The translations under genes and the position numbers were made by a program. The notes under the pieces are model-generated. The model saw nothing but the letters and a program-made list of their open reading frames with translations. It had not been told where the DNA came from and made no database searches. A stretch of DNA of 62,363 nt from Oligella ureolytica DSM 18253 (lineage in GTDB: Bacteria > Pseudomonadota > Gammaproteobacteria > Burkholderiales > Burkholderiaceae_B). Location: contig NZ_KB892285.1 in NCBI RefSeq assembly GCF_000373745.1, positions 1-62,363 on the forward strand, given 5' to 3'. Shown here one piece after another: positions 1 through 9,242 of this stretch (within the stretch, counting starts at the first letter, position 1; every line of letters begins with the position of its first letter).

Positions 1-210
1 ATGCCATTGACCCAATAGGACTGCCTTAAACATGGCGAGCACGGGATAACTCGGACGACCTTGTTGAGTCGTCAATCGACGCTGCTTTTGTGAATTGAGG
101 TAGCATTCAATCGGTCGCCAATCAATCACTTGATCTAACTTAAGTAACGGAAAACGATCAAGGTGTTTGGCAATACGGGCTTTGGCGGTTTGTTGAAAGA
201 AACTACTCAT
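1..210 (-). CDS. IS5-family transposase, N-terminal part (runs off window)
   Basis: Translation from the ATG at 208-210 gives about 70 residues beginning MSSFFQQTAKARIAKHLDR, with LLKLDQVIDW and later PVLAMFKAVLLGQWH. These are the N-terminal domain of IS5/IS1106-type DDE transposases. The frame is open to the window edge, so intactness cannot be judged. The catalytic DDE residues lie further on and are not visible. The family call is from remembered similarity and the matching terminal sequence at 268-280. Confidence 0.85.
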   Translation of the reverse strand, partial: MSSFFQQTAKARIAKHLDRFPLLKLDQVIDWRPIECYLNSQKQRRLTTQQGRPSYPVLAMFKAVLLGQWH

Positions 211-280
211 AGGACTAAAGTAAGAATGCAAGAAAACAAGCTATATTTTAGGAAGTTTGAGGGGTTATTGCAAAGGTCTC
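1..280 (-). mobile_element. IS5-family insertion sequence, one end (partial)
   Basis: The segment holds the start of an IS5/IS1106-like transposase on the minus strand. It ends at 280 in a terminal sequence that reads GAGACCTTTGCAATAACC from outside to inside on the minus strand. That GAGACCTTTGCAA end is the one I know from IS1106-type elements of Neisseria and relatives. The other end lies outside the window. The outer boundary at 280 is inferred from this motif. A target duplication cannot be checked without the far end. Confidence 0.75.
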
Positions 281-305
281 CATTTATTGTTCTACAAGCT
301 TTTTC

Positions 306-329
306 TGGTGTACCCCTTGGTGTACCCCT
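306..329. repeat. 12-bp tandem duplication between IS end and tRNA-Pro
   Basis: TGGTGTACCCCT occurs twice head to tail (306-317 and 318-329). It lies in the 55 bases between the IS terminus and the tRNA-Pro terminator. No function is assigned. It may be a scar of earlier integration at the tRNA locus. Confidence 0.8.
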
Positions 330-335
330 GATGAA

Positions 336-376
336 ATAAAAACAAAAAGAGCTTGCAGGCAAAGGCCCACAAGCTC
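336..376 (-). terminator. Rho-independent terminator of tRNA-Pro
   Basis: On the minus strand, GAGCTTG (376-370) pairs with CAAGCTC (355-349) around a 14-nt loop. The sequence then runs into TTTTTGTTTTTATTT. It lies just downstream of the tRNA 3' end. Confidence 0.8.
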
Positions 377-386
377 TCGAATTCAT

Positions 387-465
<79 letters not shown>

Positions 466-507
466 CTTTTTTCTTTTTTTCTTTTCCCCTAATGAGGAAA
501 GAATAAG

Positions 508-536
508 ATTCTAAGACGTTTTAAAGTAAAAAGCAA
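508..536 (-). promoter_or_regulatory. Sigma-70 promoter of tRNA-Pro
   Basis: On the minus strand, TTGCTT (536-531), a 17-nt spacer, and TAGAAT (513-508) lie about 45 bases before the tRNA 5' end. Confidence 0.55.
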
Positions 537-543
537 GTTAATC

Positions 544-572
544 TGGACAAAGTACAATAAGAGTATTAAATT
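544..572 (+). promoter_or_regulatory. Candidate sigma-70 promoter of lldD
   Basis: TGGACA (544-549), a 17-nt spacer and TAAATT (567-572) lie 45 bases before the start codon of the hydroxy-acid dehydrogenase. The match is moderate. It partly faces the tRNA-Pro promoter on the other strand. Confidence 0.4.
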
Positions 573-617
573 CAAGGCTACTAAGCACACATAATCACCA
601 TCATAATTAATTCAAAC

Positions 618-1790
618 ATGTTTAATATTAATAAAATCACGTGCATCGAGGATCTTCGCAAAGTCGCTAAATTCAAAGTACCAAAAATGTTCTATGACTA
701 CATGGATAGCGGTTCTTTTACTGAAGGCACGTATCGCGCCAACACAACTGACTTTGATAAGCTCAAATTCATTCAAAAAGTCGCGCGCGATCTCAGCAAT
801 AGAAGTATCAAAGGCAAGTTATTAGGCACGGAGTATGCCATGCCGCTTGCCCTTGCCCCAACAGGTTTGACCGGTATGCAGAGAGCTGATGGTGAGATTT
901 TAGCAGCTAAGGCAGCGGAACAATTTGGCGTACCTTTTACCCTGTCAACGATGAGCGTTTGCTCCATTGAAGATATCGTTGAACACACCACTCAACCTTT
1001 TTGGTTCCAGCTCTACGTCATGAAAGATCGCGATTTTATGCGTCGACTCATTGGCCGCGCAAAAGATGCCGGTTGCTCTGCCTTAGTATTGACCTTAGAT
1101 CTTCAAGTCATGGGACAGCGTCACAAAGACATTAAAAACGGCTTAAGTACACCACCCAAGCCGACCCTACTCAACATTCTCGATCTTGCGCGTCGACCCG
1201 AATGGTGTTGGCATATGTCTAAAACCAAGCGCCGCAGCTTTGGTAATATTGTGGGTCATGTCACTGGCGTTGCTGATATGACCTCCCTCGCGTCTTGGAC
1301 TGCCGATCAATTTGACCCTCAACTTAACTGGAATGATATTGCCTGGATTAAGGAGGCATGGGATGGCCCACTGATTCTTAAAGGCATTATGTCACCTGAT
1401 GATGCGGTTGAAGCGTACAAACATGGGGGCGATGCCATTGTGGTATCCAATCATGGTGGCCGTCAGTTAGATGGTGCTCCCTCCTCCATTTCCGCACTGG
1501 AACCCATCATAGAAGCGCTTGCACAGCACAATAGCAACATGGAAGTCTATATGGATGGGGGTATCACACAAGGTCAAGATATCTTACGAGCCAAGGCGCT
1601 TGGAGCAGATGGCGTGATGATTGGTCGAGCCTTTTTATATGGCCTAGCCGCCTTTGGTCAAGCAGGTGTCGAAAAAGCACTCAAGCTACTGGCCAATGAG
1701 CTTGATGTGACGATGGCTTTTTGTGGTCATACGAATCTTAACGACGTAGATAAAAGTATTCTCCTCAATCCCGACACACTCAAGTACTAA
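618..1790 (+). CDS. lldD: FMN-dependent alpha-hydroxy-acid dehydrogenase (L-lactate dehydrogenase type)
   Basis: This 390-residue protein oxidises an L-2-hydroxy acid such as lactate to the 2-keto acid, using FMN and passing electrons to the respiratory chain. The TIM-barrel family signature is complete. FYDYMDSG (about 25-32) carries an active-site Tyr, QLYV lies near 131, and LILKG carries the FMN-contacting Lys255. SNHGGRQLDGAP holds catalytic His279 and substrate Arg282, and the phosphate-binding DGGITQG and GADGVMIGRAFLYG follow. Length matches LldD. Substrate range within the family (lactate, glycolate, mandelate) cannot be read from sequence. A carboxylate importer lies directly downstream in the same direction, after a hairpin. 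This suggests, by inference, uptake and oxidation of one hydroxycarboxylate. Confidence 0.88.
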   Translation: MFNINKITCIEDLRKVAKFKVPKMFYDYMDSGSFTEGTYRANTTDFDKLKFIQKVARDLSNRSIKGKLLGTEYAMPLALAPTGLTGMQRADGEILAAKAAEQFGVPFTLSTMSVCSIEDIVEHTTQPFWFQLYVMKDRDFMRRLIGRAKDAGCSALVLTLDLQVMGQRHKDIKNGLSTPPKPTLLNILDLARRPEWCWHMSKTKRRSFGNIVGHVTGVADMTSLASWTADQFDPQLNWNDIAWIKEAWDGPLILKGIMSPDDAVEAYKHGGDAIVVSNHGGRQLDGAPSSISALEPIIEALAQHNSNMEVYMDGGITQGQDILRAKALGADGVMIGRAFLYGLAAFGQAGVEKALKLLANELDVTMAFCGHTNLNDVDKSILLNPDTLKY

Positions 1791-1816
1791 GCCCTCTTTG
1801 CCTACTTCCTCCTACT

Positions 1817-1850
1817 AAACCCTGTTTTTAAGCTACAACAGGGTTTATCC
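1817..1850 (+). terminator. Hairpin terminator after lldD
   Basis: AAACCCTGTT (1817-1826) pairs perfectly with AACAGGGTTT (1837-1846). The following T-run is short, so termination may be partial. Confidence 0.5.
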
Positions 1851-1957
1851 CTAAAGCCATAAAATACGTAATACTGGCAAAATGGACCCTTCATAATAGT
1901 CAACACCACAGCAAAGAAATAATAGCTAATCGACTATTTCCACAGGAGACAAAAAAG

Positions 1958-2917
1958 ATGAAAATCAAAACAAAAATGCTTAAGGCCGGATTGATCAGCG
2001 GTTTATTATTAGCAGCCTCTGTCGCACAAGCACAGGTCAGTGTCATGTTACCTGCGAACCCAGGTGGTGGATGGGACAGCACGGGTCGTCAATCAATGGC
2101 TGCAATGAACAAAGCCGGTATTTATACCGGTACGGTTAATTACACCAATAGAGGCGGCGCAGGTGGCACCATCGGTTTGGCAGAGTTTCAAAACAAAGCA
2201 AAAGGCAAAGCTGACGAATTAGCTGTTTTCGGTGCGATTACGGTTGGCTCAATCACCATGAATAACTCTCCAATCAAACTGGAGGAGTTTAAACCATTAG
2301 CACGTTTAACCGCTGAATACTTAGTCATCGCGGTGCGACCCGACTCACCTTATCAAAGCCTACAAGACTTAGCAGCAGCATTAAAAGAAAATCCGGGTGC
2401 GGTACCGGTTGGGGGAGGCTCAGCCGGTGGTGTTGACCATATTGCCCTTGCCCTATTAGCAAAGGCTAACGACGCCGATGCGTCTAAGATCAACTATATC
2501 CCACAAGCCGGCGGTACAGAAACTATTACAGGCATTGTCAACGGCACCTTAGCGGCCGGTATCTCAGGTATTTCAGAGTTCCAACAATTCGCTGACATGG
2601 GTCGTGTAAAGATCCTTGGCATTACCTCTTCAGAGCGCATGGAAGGTCTTGATGTCCCCACCTTCAAGGAACAAGGCTTTGACATTGAGCTGGCGAATTG
2701 GCGTGGTGTGTTAGGCTCACCGGATATGCCCGAAGATAACTACCAAGAGTGGATCAGTCGCTTTGAGCAGCTAAATGACAGCGACGCATGGAAAGAAACC
2801 ATGGAAACCCAAGGTTGGGAGCCGTTTTTCTTAACCGGTGATGAATTCGGTGAATTTATTAAAGCAGAATCAGAGCGCATCAATGAGGTGCTTAAAGACA
2901 GCGGCTTAATTAAATAA
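1958..2917 (+). CDS. tctC: Tripartite tricarboxylate transporter substrate-binding protein (TctC/Bug family)
   Basis: This 319-residue periplasmic binding protein captures a carboxylate for the TctAB membrane pump. A Sec signal peptide covers about residues 1-25 (positively charged start, hydrophobic core, ending AQA). The mature part has the family's early glycine-rich PANPGGGWD loop, NRGGAGGTIG, and GGGSAGGVDHIAL, which form the two carboxylate-pinching loops. The start is supported by AGGAGA a few bases upstream. tctB and tctA follow in order, which is the canonical operon. Ligand identity (citrate, tartrate, lactate-like acids) cannot be told from sequence. Confidence 0.92.
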   Translation: MKIKTKMLKAGLISGLLLAASVAQAQVSVMLPANPGGGWDSTGRQSMAAMNKAGIYTGTVNYTNRGGAGGTIGLAEFQNKAKGKADELAVFGAITVGSITMNNSPIKLEEFKPLARLTAEYLVIAVRPDSPYQSLQDLAAALKENPGAVPVGGGSAGGVDHIALALLAKANDADASKINYIPQAGGTETITGIVNGTLAAGISGISEFQQFADMGRVKILGITSSERMEGLDVPTFKEQGFDIELANWRGVLGSPDMPEDNYQEWISRFEQLNDSDAWKETMETQGWEPFFLTGDEFGEFIKAESERINEVLKDSGLIK

Positions 2918-2932
2918 TCATCGCATCAGTTC

Positions 2933-2963
2933 AAGCCGGTCGCTCTAAGCAACCGGCTTTTTT
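2933..2963 (+). terminator. Terminator/attenuator between tctC and tctB
   Basis: AAGCCGGT (2933-2940) pairs with ACCGGCTT (2952-2959), followed by a T-run. Its position inside the operon would give more binding protein than membrane subunits, the usual ratio for such importers. Confidence 0.75.
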
Positions 2964-2996
2964 AATTAAGTGTAGTTCAACTTAAAGACATTTACT

Positions 2997-3485
2997 ATGC
3001 ATATGCAAGAAAACAAATCCAAACCATGGTGGCTTGGTCTCGCCGTCATTGTGCTGGGTGCTATTTGTGTATATAGCGCCACTAAGCTGTCAAGTACAGC
3101 AATGTATGCTGGGATAGGTCCGGGGCTTTTTGTTAATTTGGCCGGCATAGGTCTGGTCATTTTGGGTATTTTATTAATGATGCAAATAGCACGTGGCGAA
3201 ACGTTTGAAGCACAAGACACAGAAAATGCCAGCGGTTCCACCCCCATGGACAAAAAAGCATTTTTTACAGCTACCGTGGGTTGCCTGATCCCGGCACTGA
3301 CCATCACCTCGCTTGGCCTGCCACTGACTGCCATGCTGACTTTTACCTTAATCGCACGCGCGTTCAGCTCACAGAGATTGCTAAGCGATTTAATCATCGG
3401 CTTTACGCTCGGTACATTAAGCTGGTTGCTATTTAGCTATTTAGGCTTGCAACTGGGTGAGTTCTTACCCCTCATAGGTGTATAA
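2997..3485 (+). CDS. tctB: Tripartite tricarboxylate transporter small membrane subunit TctB
   Basis: This is a 162-residue inner-membrane protein with four predicted helices: WWLGLAVIVLGAICVYSA near 12-29, a glycine-rich segment about 41-61, and two C-terminal hydrophobic segments between about 85 and 158. The hydrophilic loop in the middle is typical of TctB. It is a low-conservation subunit, and the assignment rests on size, topology and its place between tctC and tctA. Its stop codon TAA is followed immediately by the tctA ATG, so the two are translationally coupled. A second in-frame ATG at 3003 is an alternative start, and neither has a strong Shine-Dalgarno. Confidence 0.88.
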   Translation: MHMQENKSKPWWLGLAVIVLGAICVYSATKLSSTAMYAGIGPGLFVNLAGIGLVILGILLMMQIARGETFEAQDTENASGSTPMDKKAFFTATVGCLIPALTITSLGLPLTAMLTFTLIARAFSSQRLLSDLIIGFTLGTLSWLLFSYLGLQLGEFLPLIGV

Positions 3486-4979
3486 ATGGAAACCTTAAAT
3501 CTTCTATTTCACGGGTTCGCAGTCGCTTTGCAGCCCATGAATTTAGTCTGGGCTTTAATCGGCTCAATGCTTGGCACCGCCATTGGGATCCTACCGGGCA
3601 TCGGTCCTGCTCTGACCATTGCATTACTTTTACCCGTGACTGTCTCAGTGGGGCCGGTATCCGCCTTTATTATGTTTGCCGGCGTTTTCTATGGTGCCAT
3701 GTACGGTGGTTCAACCACCAGTATTCTCATCAATACGCCGGGAGAAGCCGGTTCCATGATGACGGCCCTAGAGGGCAATAAAATGGCTCGCAACGGGCGC
3801 GGTGCTGCTGCCTTAGCAACCGCTGCCATCGGCTCCTTTGTGGCCGGTAGTTTTGCTACCATTATGTTGACCTTTGCCGCCCCTGTTGTTGCTGAATTGG
3901 CCTTCTACCTGAAGCCTGCCGATTACTTTGCGCTTGCCGTTTTAGCTTTTACGTCGGTCGCCGTTGTGATGGGAGCCTCACGAGTGAGAGGGTTTGTTTC
4001 ACTATTTATCGGCTTAGCTTTCGGCGTCATCGGCATCGACAATATGACCGGTCAAGCGCGCATGACCTTTGGCGCAGCCGAACTCCTCGACGGCATCGAA
4101 TTAACAGTGGTGTTGGTATCACTCTTTGCCATTGGTGAAGTCATCTATGTTGCAAGTCGATTTAATCGAGAAAAAGATGAGATGGTTGAAATTAAAAAGG
4201 GTAAAAAATGGATGACTAAATCAGATTGGCAACGTTCTTGGCGACCTTGGCTCCGAGGAACTTTTATTGGTTTCCCAATCGGCGCCATACCCGGTGGGGG
4301 GTCAGAAATCCCAACCATGATTTCTTATACCGCTGAGAAAAAGCTGAGCAAACACCAAGACGAATTTGGTACGGTAGGTGCAATTGAAGGAGTCGCAGGA
4401 CCTGAAGCGGCTAATAACGCTTCTGCTGCCGGTGTCTTAGTACCTCTTTTAACCCTTGGCCTACCTACCTCAGCCACGGCTGCTATCTTACTGACCGCCT
4501 TCCAGAATTATGGTTTACAACCGGGCCCGTTTTTATTTAGCTCTAACCCTGAACTGGTTTGGGGCTTAATCGCCTCGCTCTACATCGGTAACGCCATGCT
4601 CTTGGTTTTAAACCTACCCTTGGTTGGCATGTGGGTGAAACTACTACTGATCCCCAAGCCCCAACTCTACGCCGGCATTTTAATCTTTGCCATGATAGGT
4701 ATTTGGGGCGTATCAGGTTCAGTCTTTGACTTATACCTAATGGTCGCTATCGGCTTAATGGGCTATGTGATGCGTGTGTATGACTTCCCAATTGCCCCTC
4801 TATTGATCGGCTTAATTTTAGGGCCAATGGCTGAAAAGCAACTACGCATTACCCTGGCAGCCGCACAAGGCGATCCGATGGTATTAGTGCAGACACCGAT
4901 TTCAATTATCTTTTTATCATTAGCAGTCTTGTCTATGTTTGCACCTATACTAATCAAGCGGTTAAAAAAATCTGCTTAA
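3486..4979 (+). CDS. tctA: Tripartite tricarboxylate transporter large membrane subunit TctA
   Basis: This 497-residue, about 12-helix inner-membrane protein forms the ion-driven translocation channel. It shows the family's conserved glycine/proline loops: [18 protein letters not shown] near 33-50, [15 protein letters not shown] near 75-90, and the second-half repeat [15 protein letters not shown], then [16 protein letters not shown] with LPTSATAA. Length matches TctA (about 500). It is the last gene of the tctCBA operon and is followed by a strong hairpin. Confidence 0.95.
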   Translation: METLNLLFHGFAVALQPMNLVWALIGSMLGTAIGILPGIGPALTIALLLPVTVSVGPVSAFIMFAGVFYGAMYGGSTTSILINTPGEAGSMMTALEGNKMARNGRGAAALATAAIGSFVAGSFATIMLTFAAPVVAELAFYLKPADYFALAVLAFTSVAVVMGASRVRGFVSLFIGLAFGVIGIDNMTGQARMTFGAAELLDGIELTVVLVSLFAIGEVIYVASRFNREKDEMVEIKKGKKWMTKSDWQRSWRPWLRGTFIGFPIGAIPGGGSEIPTMISYTAEKKLSKHQDEFGTVGAIEGVAGPEAANNASAAGVLVPLLTLGLPTSATAAILLTAFQNYGLQPGPFLFSSNPELVWGLIASLYIGNAMLLVLNLPLVGMWVKLLLIPKPQLYAGILIFAMIGIWGVSGSVFDLYLMVAIGLMGYVMRVYDFPIAPLLIGLILGPMAEKQLRITLAAAQGDPMVLVQTPISIIFLSLAVLSMFAPILIKRLKKSA

Positions 4980-5319
4980 TTAAATAATCACGTAAACAGT
5001 TAGCGAATTAATGCCTAACGCTCCGATCGATGAGATCGGAGCGTATCACGGCAAAGTAACATGCACTTACTGATTAGCCACCCGGCGCAAGCAACAGCTG
5101 ATGTGTTTCTCCTCTTCAAAATTCAGCTTAGGCTTATAACTAGCGCTCATAAGCTAAATTAATCTTTGATTAAGCTAATTTTACATTTTGAAAAAATAAC
5201 GACATAAAAGCCACAGCCGTCGTCATAAAAACACCCTACCTATAGTATGATCTACAGAGTGAAAGGAGTAGTTGTTATCCTTTCTATCAGTTTTTTTAAT
5301 CTTGACGAGGTATGAATTG
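4980..5319. other. 340-bp gap between tctA and pntA
   Basis: It contains the post-tctA hairpin (5019-5043) and a second hairpin shortly upstream of pntA. In the latter, GAAAGGA 5261-5267 pairs with TCCTTTC 5278-5284, and TTTTTTT follows at 5291-5297. A TATAGT-like -10 lies near 5240, but I find no convincing -35 element. No ORF is supported. Confidence 0.6.
5019..5043 (+). terminator. Perfect 10-bp hairpin after tctA
   Basis: CGCTCCGATC and GATCGGAGCG pair perfectly around a 5-nt loop, 40 bases after the tctA stop. There is no T-run, so it may act as an mRNA 3' stabiliser rather than an intrinsic terminator. Confidence 0.5.
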
Positions 5320-6855
5320 ATGAGAATAGGTATTCCTAAGGAGCAATTCGCCGGTGAAACCCGTGTAGCGGCTACACCGACGACTGTGACGCAGCTCATT
5401 AAACTCGGCTTTGAAGTCGCTGTAGAATCTGGTGCAGGTCTTTTAGCAAAGTTTGATGACGCCTCCTACGTTGAAGCCGGTGCTAAGGTAATGAGCCGTG
5501 AAGAGGTTTTTCATAGCGACATCATTTATAAAATTAACGCACCAACAGACGCTGAAATTGATGCCATGCAAGAAGGTACTCTTTTAGTATCCTTTATTCA
5601 ACCGGCACAAAACTCAGACTTAATTGACAAGCTGAGTGCCAAAAAAATCACTGCGCTGGCCGTCGATATGGTCCCGCGTATTTCGCGTGCTCAGTCCATG
5701 GACGTTTTATCCTCCATGGCTAATATCAGCGGTTATCGTGCCGTGATTGAAGCTGCTCATCACTTTGGTCGTTTCTTTACCGGTCAAATTACCGCTGCTG
5801 GTAAGGTACCTCCGGCACAAGTGCTGGTGATTGGTGCCGGTGTTGCCGGTCTTGCGGCTATCGGTGCGGCCGGTTCACTAGGCGCGGTAGTCAAAGCATT
5901 TGACACACGTTTAGAAGTCGCCGAGCAAATCGAATCCATGGGTGGCGAGTTCTTAAAGTTAGACTTCCCCGAAGAGTCGGGCGGCAGTGGCGATGGCTAT
6001 GCCAAAGTCATGAGCGACGAGTTTATCAAAGCGGAAATGGCGCTTTTTGCAGAGCAAGCCAAAGTGGTCGACATCATTATTACGACGGCGGCTATTCCGG
6101 GCAAACCTTCACCTAAACTAATCACCAAAGAAATGGTTGATTCCATGAAGCCCGGTTCTGTGATTGTTGACTTGGCAGCGTTGGGCGGTGGTAACTGTGA
6201 GTATACGGTACCCGGCGAGGTCGTCACTACGGACAACAACGTCACGGTCATCGGCTATACTGATTTACCTAATCGCCTAGCCGGCCAATCGTCTCAGCTC
6301 TACGCGACGAACTTAGTCAATTTATCTAAGTTAATCACACCGAAAAAAGACGGTAATGTCGAACTCGACTTTGATGATGTCATTGTTCGCAATATGACAG
6401 TCACTCACCATGGCGAGGGTATGTTCCCTCCTCCACCCATTCAAGTATCAGCAGCCCCTGCACAAGCGGCTCCTGCCCCAGCACCGGTTCAAGTCAAAAA
6501 AGAACCGAAGCCATTATGGCAGCGTTTGGCATTACCGGTAATTGGTGTTGCGATCTACTTATGGGCAAGTAATTACGCACCACAAGAGTTCCTCAACCAC
6601 CTCACCGTCTTTATGCTGAGCTGCGTGGTTGGTTATTATGTTGTGTGGAATGTCACTCATGCTTTACACACGCCATTGATGTCAGTCACCAATGCTATTT
6701 CCGGCATCATTATTGTTGGAGCCATTGTACAAATGTCCACGATTAGCGGTTTTGCTAGTTTCTTGGCGTTTATCTCTGTGTTCCTTGTCAGCATCAATAT
6801 ATTTGGTGGCTTCTATGTCACCCGTCGTATGCTTAATATGTTCCGCAAAGGCTAA
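5320..6855 (+). CDS. pntA: NAD(P) transhydrogenase subunit alpha
   Basis: This 511-residue subunit binds NAD(H) and, with PntB, uses the proton gradient to reduce NADP+ with NADH at the inner membrane. It opens [20 protein letters not shown], the standard PntA N-terminus. The Rossmann motif is GAGVAG (172-177), with the adenosine-ribose-binding FDTR at 194-197. After an Ala/Pro-rich linker (about 388-405) come four C-terminal membrane helices. I chose the ATG at 5320, with GAGG ten bases upstream, because it matches family length (510 in E. coli). An in-frame TTG at 5272 would add 16 unlikely hydrophobic residues. pntB follows after 9 bases. Confidence 0.96.
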   Translation: MRIGIPKEQFAGETRVAATPTTVTQLIKLGFEVAVESGAGLLAKFDDASYVEAGAKVMSREEVFHSDIIYKINAPTDAEIDAMQEGTLLVSFIQPAQNSDLIDKLSAKKITALAVDMVPRISRAQSMDVLSSMANISGYRAVIEAAHHFGRFFTGQITAAGKVPPAQVLVIGAGVAGLAAIGAAGSLGAVVKAFDTRLEVAEQIESMGGEFLKLDFPEESGGSGDGYAKVMSDEFIKAEMALFAEQAKVVDIIITTAAIPGKPSPKLITKEMVDSMKPGSVIVDLAALGGGNCEYTVPGEVVTTDNNVTVIGYTDLPNRLAGQSSQLYATNLVNLSKLITPKKDGNVELDFDDVIVRNMTVTHHGEGMFPPPPIQVSAAPAQAAPAPAPVQVKKEPKPLWQRLALPVIGVAIYLWASNYAPQEFLNHLTVFMLSCVVGYYVVWNVTHALHTPLMSVTNAISGIIIVGAIVQMSTISGFASFLAFISVFLVSINIFGGFYVTRRMLNMFRKG

Positions 6856-6864
6856 GGGGTAAGT

Positions 6865-8244
6865 ATGTCAGCAGGATTAGTAACAGCTGCTTATATTATT
6901 GCAGCATTGTTTTTCATTTTGAGCTTGGCTGGTCTATCCAATCAAGAGTCCGCTCGTCGCGGTAACCTTTTCGGCATGGTCGGTATGGCGATCGCGCTAA
7001 TTGCAACGATTTTCAGTAAAAACACGGAAGGCGTTGCATGGATTTTAGTCGCCATGATTTTAGGGGCTGCGATTGGTATTCATCGCGCCAAAAAAGTTGA
7101 AATGACAGAGATGCCGGAGCTGATTGCGATTCTTCACAGTTTCGTCGGTTTGGCCGCTGTCTTCGTCGGTTTTAACAGTTACATGGATCGCGCCGCAGTC
7201 ACCCCGGATATGCACTATATTCACTTAGTTGAGGTGTTTTTAGGTGTCTTTATCGGTGCCGTCACCTTTACCGGTTCTGTGGTCGCCTTCGGTAAGCTTA
7301 ACGGTAAGTTAAGCAGCAAGCCATTGTCATTACCTCATAAGCACAAGCTTAACTTGGCAGCCATTCTCGTTTCATTACTACTATTAGTTTTATTCGTCAA
7401 AGCAGATGGTTCGACCTTTGCGTTAATTATCATGACTATCATTGCGCTCGCCTTTGGTTGGCACCTAGTTGCTTCCATCGGTGGGGCTGATATGCCGGTT
7501 GTGATTTCGATGCTCAACTCCTACTCCGGTTGGGCAGCGGCCGCGGCAGGTTTCATGCTCGGTAATGACCTCTTAATCGTCACCGGTGCCCTAGTCGGTT
7601 CTTCCGGTGCGATTCTTTCTTACATCATGTGTAAGGGCATGAACCGCTCCTTTATTTCCGTTATTGCCGGTGGCTTTGGTACAGACGGTACCGCTAGCGG
7701 TGGCGACGAGGAAGACGGTGAATATCGCGAGTTGAGCGCTATTGAGGTGGCTGAATTACTTAAAGGTTCTAAGTCAGTGATTATCACCCCGGGATACGGT
7801 ATGGCAGTTGCCCAAGCGCAATATCCGGTAGCTCAAATCACAGAAACGTTACGAGCTCAGGGCATCGATGTACGCTTTGGTATTCACCCGGTGGCAGGCC
7901 GTTTGCCGGGCCATATGAACGTACTATTAGCTGAAGCTAAGGTTCCTTACGATATCGTGCTTGAAATGGACGAAATCAACGATGACTTCGCTGATACCGA
8001 TGTGGTGTTAGTGATCGGTGCTAACGATACCGTCAACCCATCGGCTCAGACTGACCCCAATAGCCCGATTGCCGGCATGCCGGTTTTACGTGTTTGGGAA
8101 GCAGAAAATGTGGTTATTTTGAAGCGCTCAATGAACACAGGCTATGCCGGTGTACAAAACCCTCTCTTCTTTAAAGAAAATAGCTTCATGTGCTTTGGTG
8201 ATGCCAAAGACACCATGCAATCTGTATTAGAGGCTCTCAAGTAG
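6865..8244 (+). CDS. pntB: NAD(P) transhydrogenase subunit beta
   Basis: This 459-residue partner of PntA has a long N-terminal membrane domain (about nine helices, residues 1-265). Its C-terminal NADP(H)-binding domain carries [13 protein letters not shown] near 304-316, [19 protein letters not shown] near 346-364 and [10 protein letters not shown]. All are hallmark PntB motifs. AAGGGGTA precedes the ATG. Forming NADPH from NADH supports biosynthesis and the glutathione system (gshB lies in this window). The operon ends in a strong terminator. Confidence 0.96.
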   Translation: MSAGLVTAAYIIAALFFILSLAGLSNQESARRGNLFGMVGMAIALIATIFSKNTEGVAWILVAMILGAAIGIHRAKKVEMTEMPELIAILHSFVGLAAVFVGFNSYMDRAAVTPDMHYIHLVEVFLGVFIGAVTFTGSVVAFGKLNGKLSSKPLSLPHKHKLNLAAILVSLLLLVLFVKADGSTFALIIMTIIALAFGWHLVASIGGADMPVVISMLNSYSGWAAAAAGFMLGNDLLIVTGALVGSSGAILSYIMCKGMNRSFISVIAGGFGTDGTASGGDEEDGEYRELSAIEVAELLKGSKSVIITPGYGMAVAQAQYPVAQITETLRAQGIDVRFGIHPVAGRLPGHMNVLLAEAKVPYDIVLEMDEINDDFADTDVVLVIGANDTVNPSAQTDPNSPIAGMPVLRVWEAENVVILKRSMNTGYAGVQNPLFFKENSFMCFGDAKDTMQSVLEALK

Positions 8245-8270
8245 TGCTAGGCCTATCTAAGTAAAACAAA

Positions 8271-8303
8271 GGGTGTTTGATAAATCATATCAAACACCCT
8301 TTT
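8271..8303. terminator. Bidirectional terminator between pntB and merR
   Basis: GGGTGTTTGAT (8271-8281) pairs perfectly with ATCAAACACCC (8289-8299). TTTT follows on the plus strand and TTTGTTTTAC on the minus strand, so it can serve both convergent genes. Confidence 0.85.
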
Positions 8304-8327
8304 AGTTTAACCACTAATAAAACTCAA

Positions 8328-8720
8328 CTAATCTTTGAGTAAACCATCCAAATCACGAATAATTTCCTCTAGCTCAGTACGGATCGTATTGAGATCATTG
8401 GCAGGAATACGGACCGCAGAGTCACTTTCTTCTTGCATACGAGGATTACCCAAACGGTTACGAGCACCGGCGATAGTATAGCCCTGTCCATAAAGTAACT
8501 CACGAATACGGCGAATTAATAAAACCTCATGATGCTGGTAGTAACGGCGATTGCCACGACGCTTAACAGGATTTAGCTGAGTAAACTCCTGCTCCCAATA
8601 ACGTAAAACATGCGGCTTGACTTGGCATAAATCAGCCACCTCACCAATAGTGAAATAACGCTTAGCAGGGATGGGTGGCAACTCCACCTTTTCAATGTCT
8701 TGAATATCAGTTTGTTCCAT
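8328..8720 (-). CDS. MerR-family transcriptional regulator
   Basis: This 130-residue regulator begins a MerR-type winged helix-turn-helix at KRYFTIGEVADLCQVKPHVLRYWEQEF (about 20-46). The wing NRRYYQHHEVLLIRRIRELL follows, then a short coiled-coil tail. The Cys residues that bind metals in MerR/CueR types are absent, so a metal sensor is unlikely. It lies immediately after ihfA, a position conserved next to pheT-ihfA in many beta- and gammaproteobacteria. Its ligand and target are unknown. A hairpin separates it from ihfA. Confidence 0.9.
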   Translation of the reverse strand: MEQTDIQDIEKVELPPIPAKRYFTIGEVADLCQVKPHVLRYWEQEFTQLNPVKRRGNRRYYQHHEVLLIRRIRELLYGQGYTIAGARNRLGNPRMQEESDSAVRIPANDLNTIRTELEEIIRDLDGLLKD

Positions 8721-8843
8721 CGCATATAAGGCCGAGACGCTCAGAGACCGGCTTTTGAATTGTTATGATTAATCAGAGTGTAGCATAAAACAGCACTTTT
8801 TCGGCGCAAGATTTCTTCTAATCTATCTGCTACTTGAAATAAT

Positions 8844-8892
8844 TAAGGCGGAGTATGAGTCTGCCAATACATCACAGAACCTACCCCGCCTT
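8844..8892 (-). terminator. Hairpin between ihfA and merR
   Basis: An 11-bp stem, AAGGCGGAGTA with TACCCCGCCTT including one G-U pair, has a 27-nt loop. It is followed by only a weak T-rich run on the minus strand, so it could be a leaky terminator for ihfA. Confidence 0.45.
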
Positions 8893-8912
8893 TTAACTAA
8901 ATACGGCTAAGA

Positions 8913-9227
8913 TTAAACTTCCTCGATAGGATCCTCAACCGCCTCTTTTAGTTTTTGACTTGCGTGAAAAGTAACCACTCGACGAGCGGAAATTGGAATT
9001 AAATCACCTGTCTTTGGATTACGGCCGGGACGAGCCGCCTTATCTCTCAGTTGGAAATTACCAAAACCCGAGATTCGTACGGGCTCGCCTTCCACTAAGG
9101 TTTCACTTATTTGGTTAAAAAAGCCGTCAACAATATCCTTTGCCTCGCGCTTATTAACCCCTACATTGTCATAAAGCAACTCTGTCAAATCAGCTTTTGT
9201 CAAAGAAGGTTTTGCTATGGTTGTCAT
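8913..9227 (-). CDS. ihfA: Integration host factor subunit alpha
   Basis: This 104-residue DNA-bending protein pairs with IhfB. It has the HU/IHF fold and signature: [26 protein letters not shown], then the [20 protein letters not shown] arm, whose Pro intercalates into DNA. I place the start at the ATG at 9227, which has GGAGAG four bases upstream. An in-frame TTG at 9242 abuts the pheT stop but has no ribosome site. The gene sits 15 bases after pheT, the usual pheST-ihfA arrangement. Confidence 0.96.
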   Translation of the reverse strand: MTTIAKPSLTKADLTELLYDNVGVNKREAKDIVDGFFNQISETLVEGEPVRISGFGNFQLRDKAARPGRNPKTGDLIPISARRVVTFHASQKLKEAVEDPIEEV

Positions 9228-9242
9228 CTTTCTCTCCGGCAA

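Noticed and set aside
2966-3397. 143-codon minus-strand frame antisense to tctB
   Set aside because: It is a complementary-strand shadow. tctB is supported by operon context and membrane topology.
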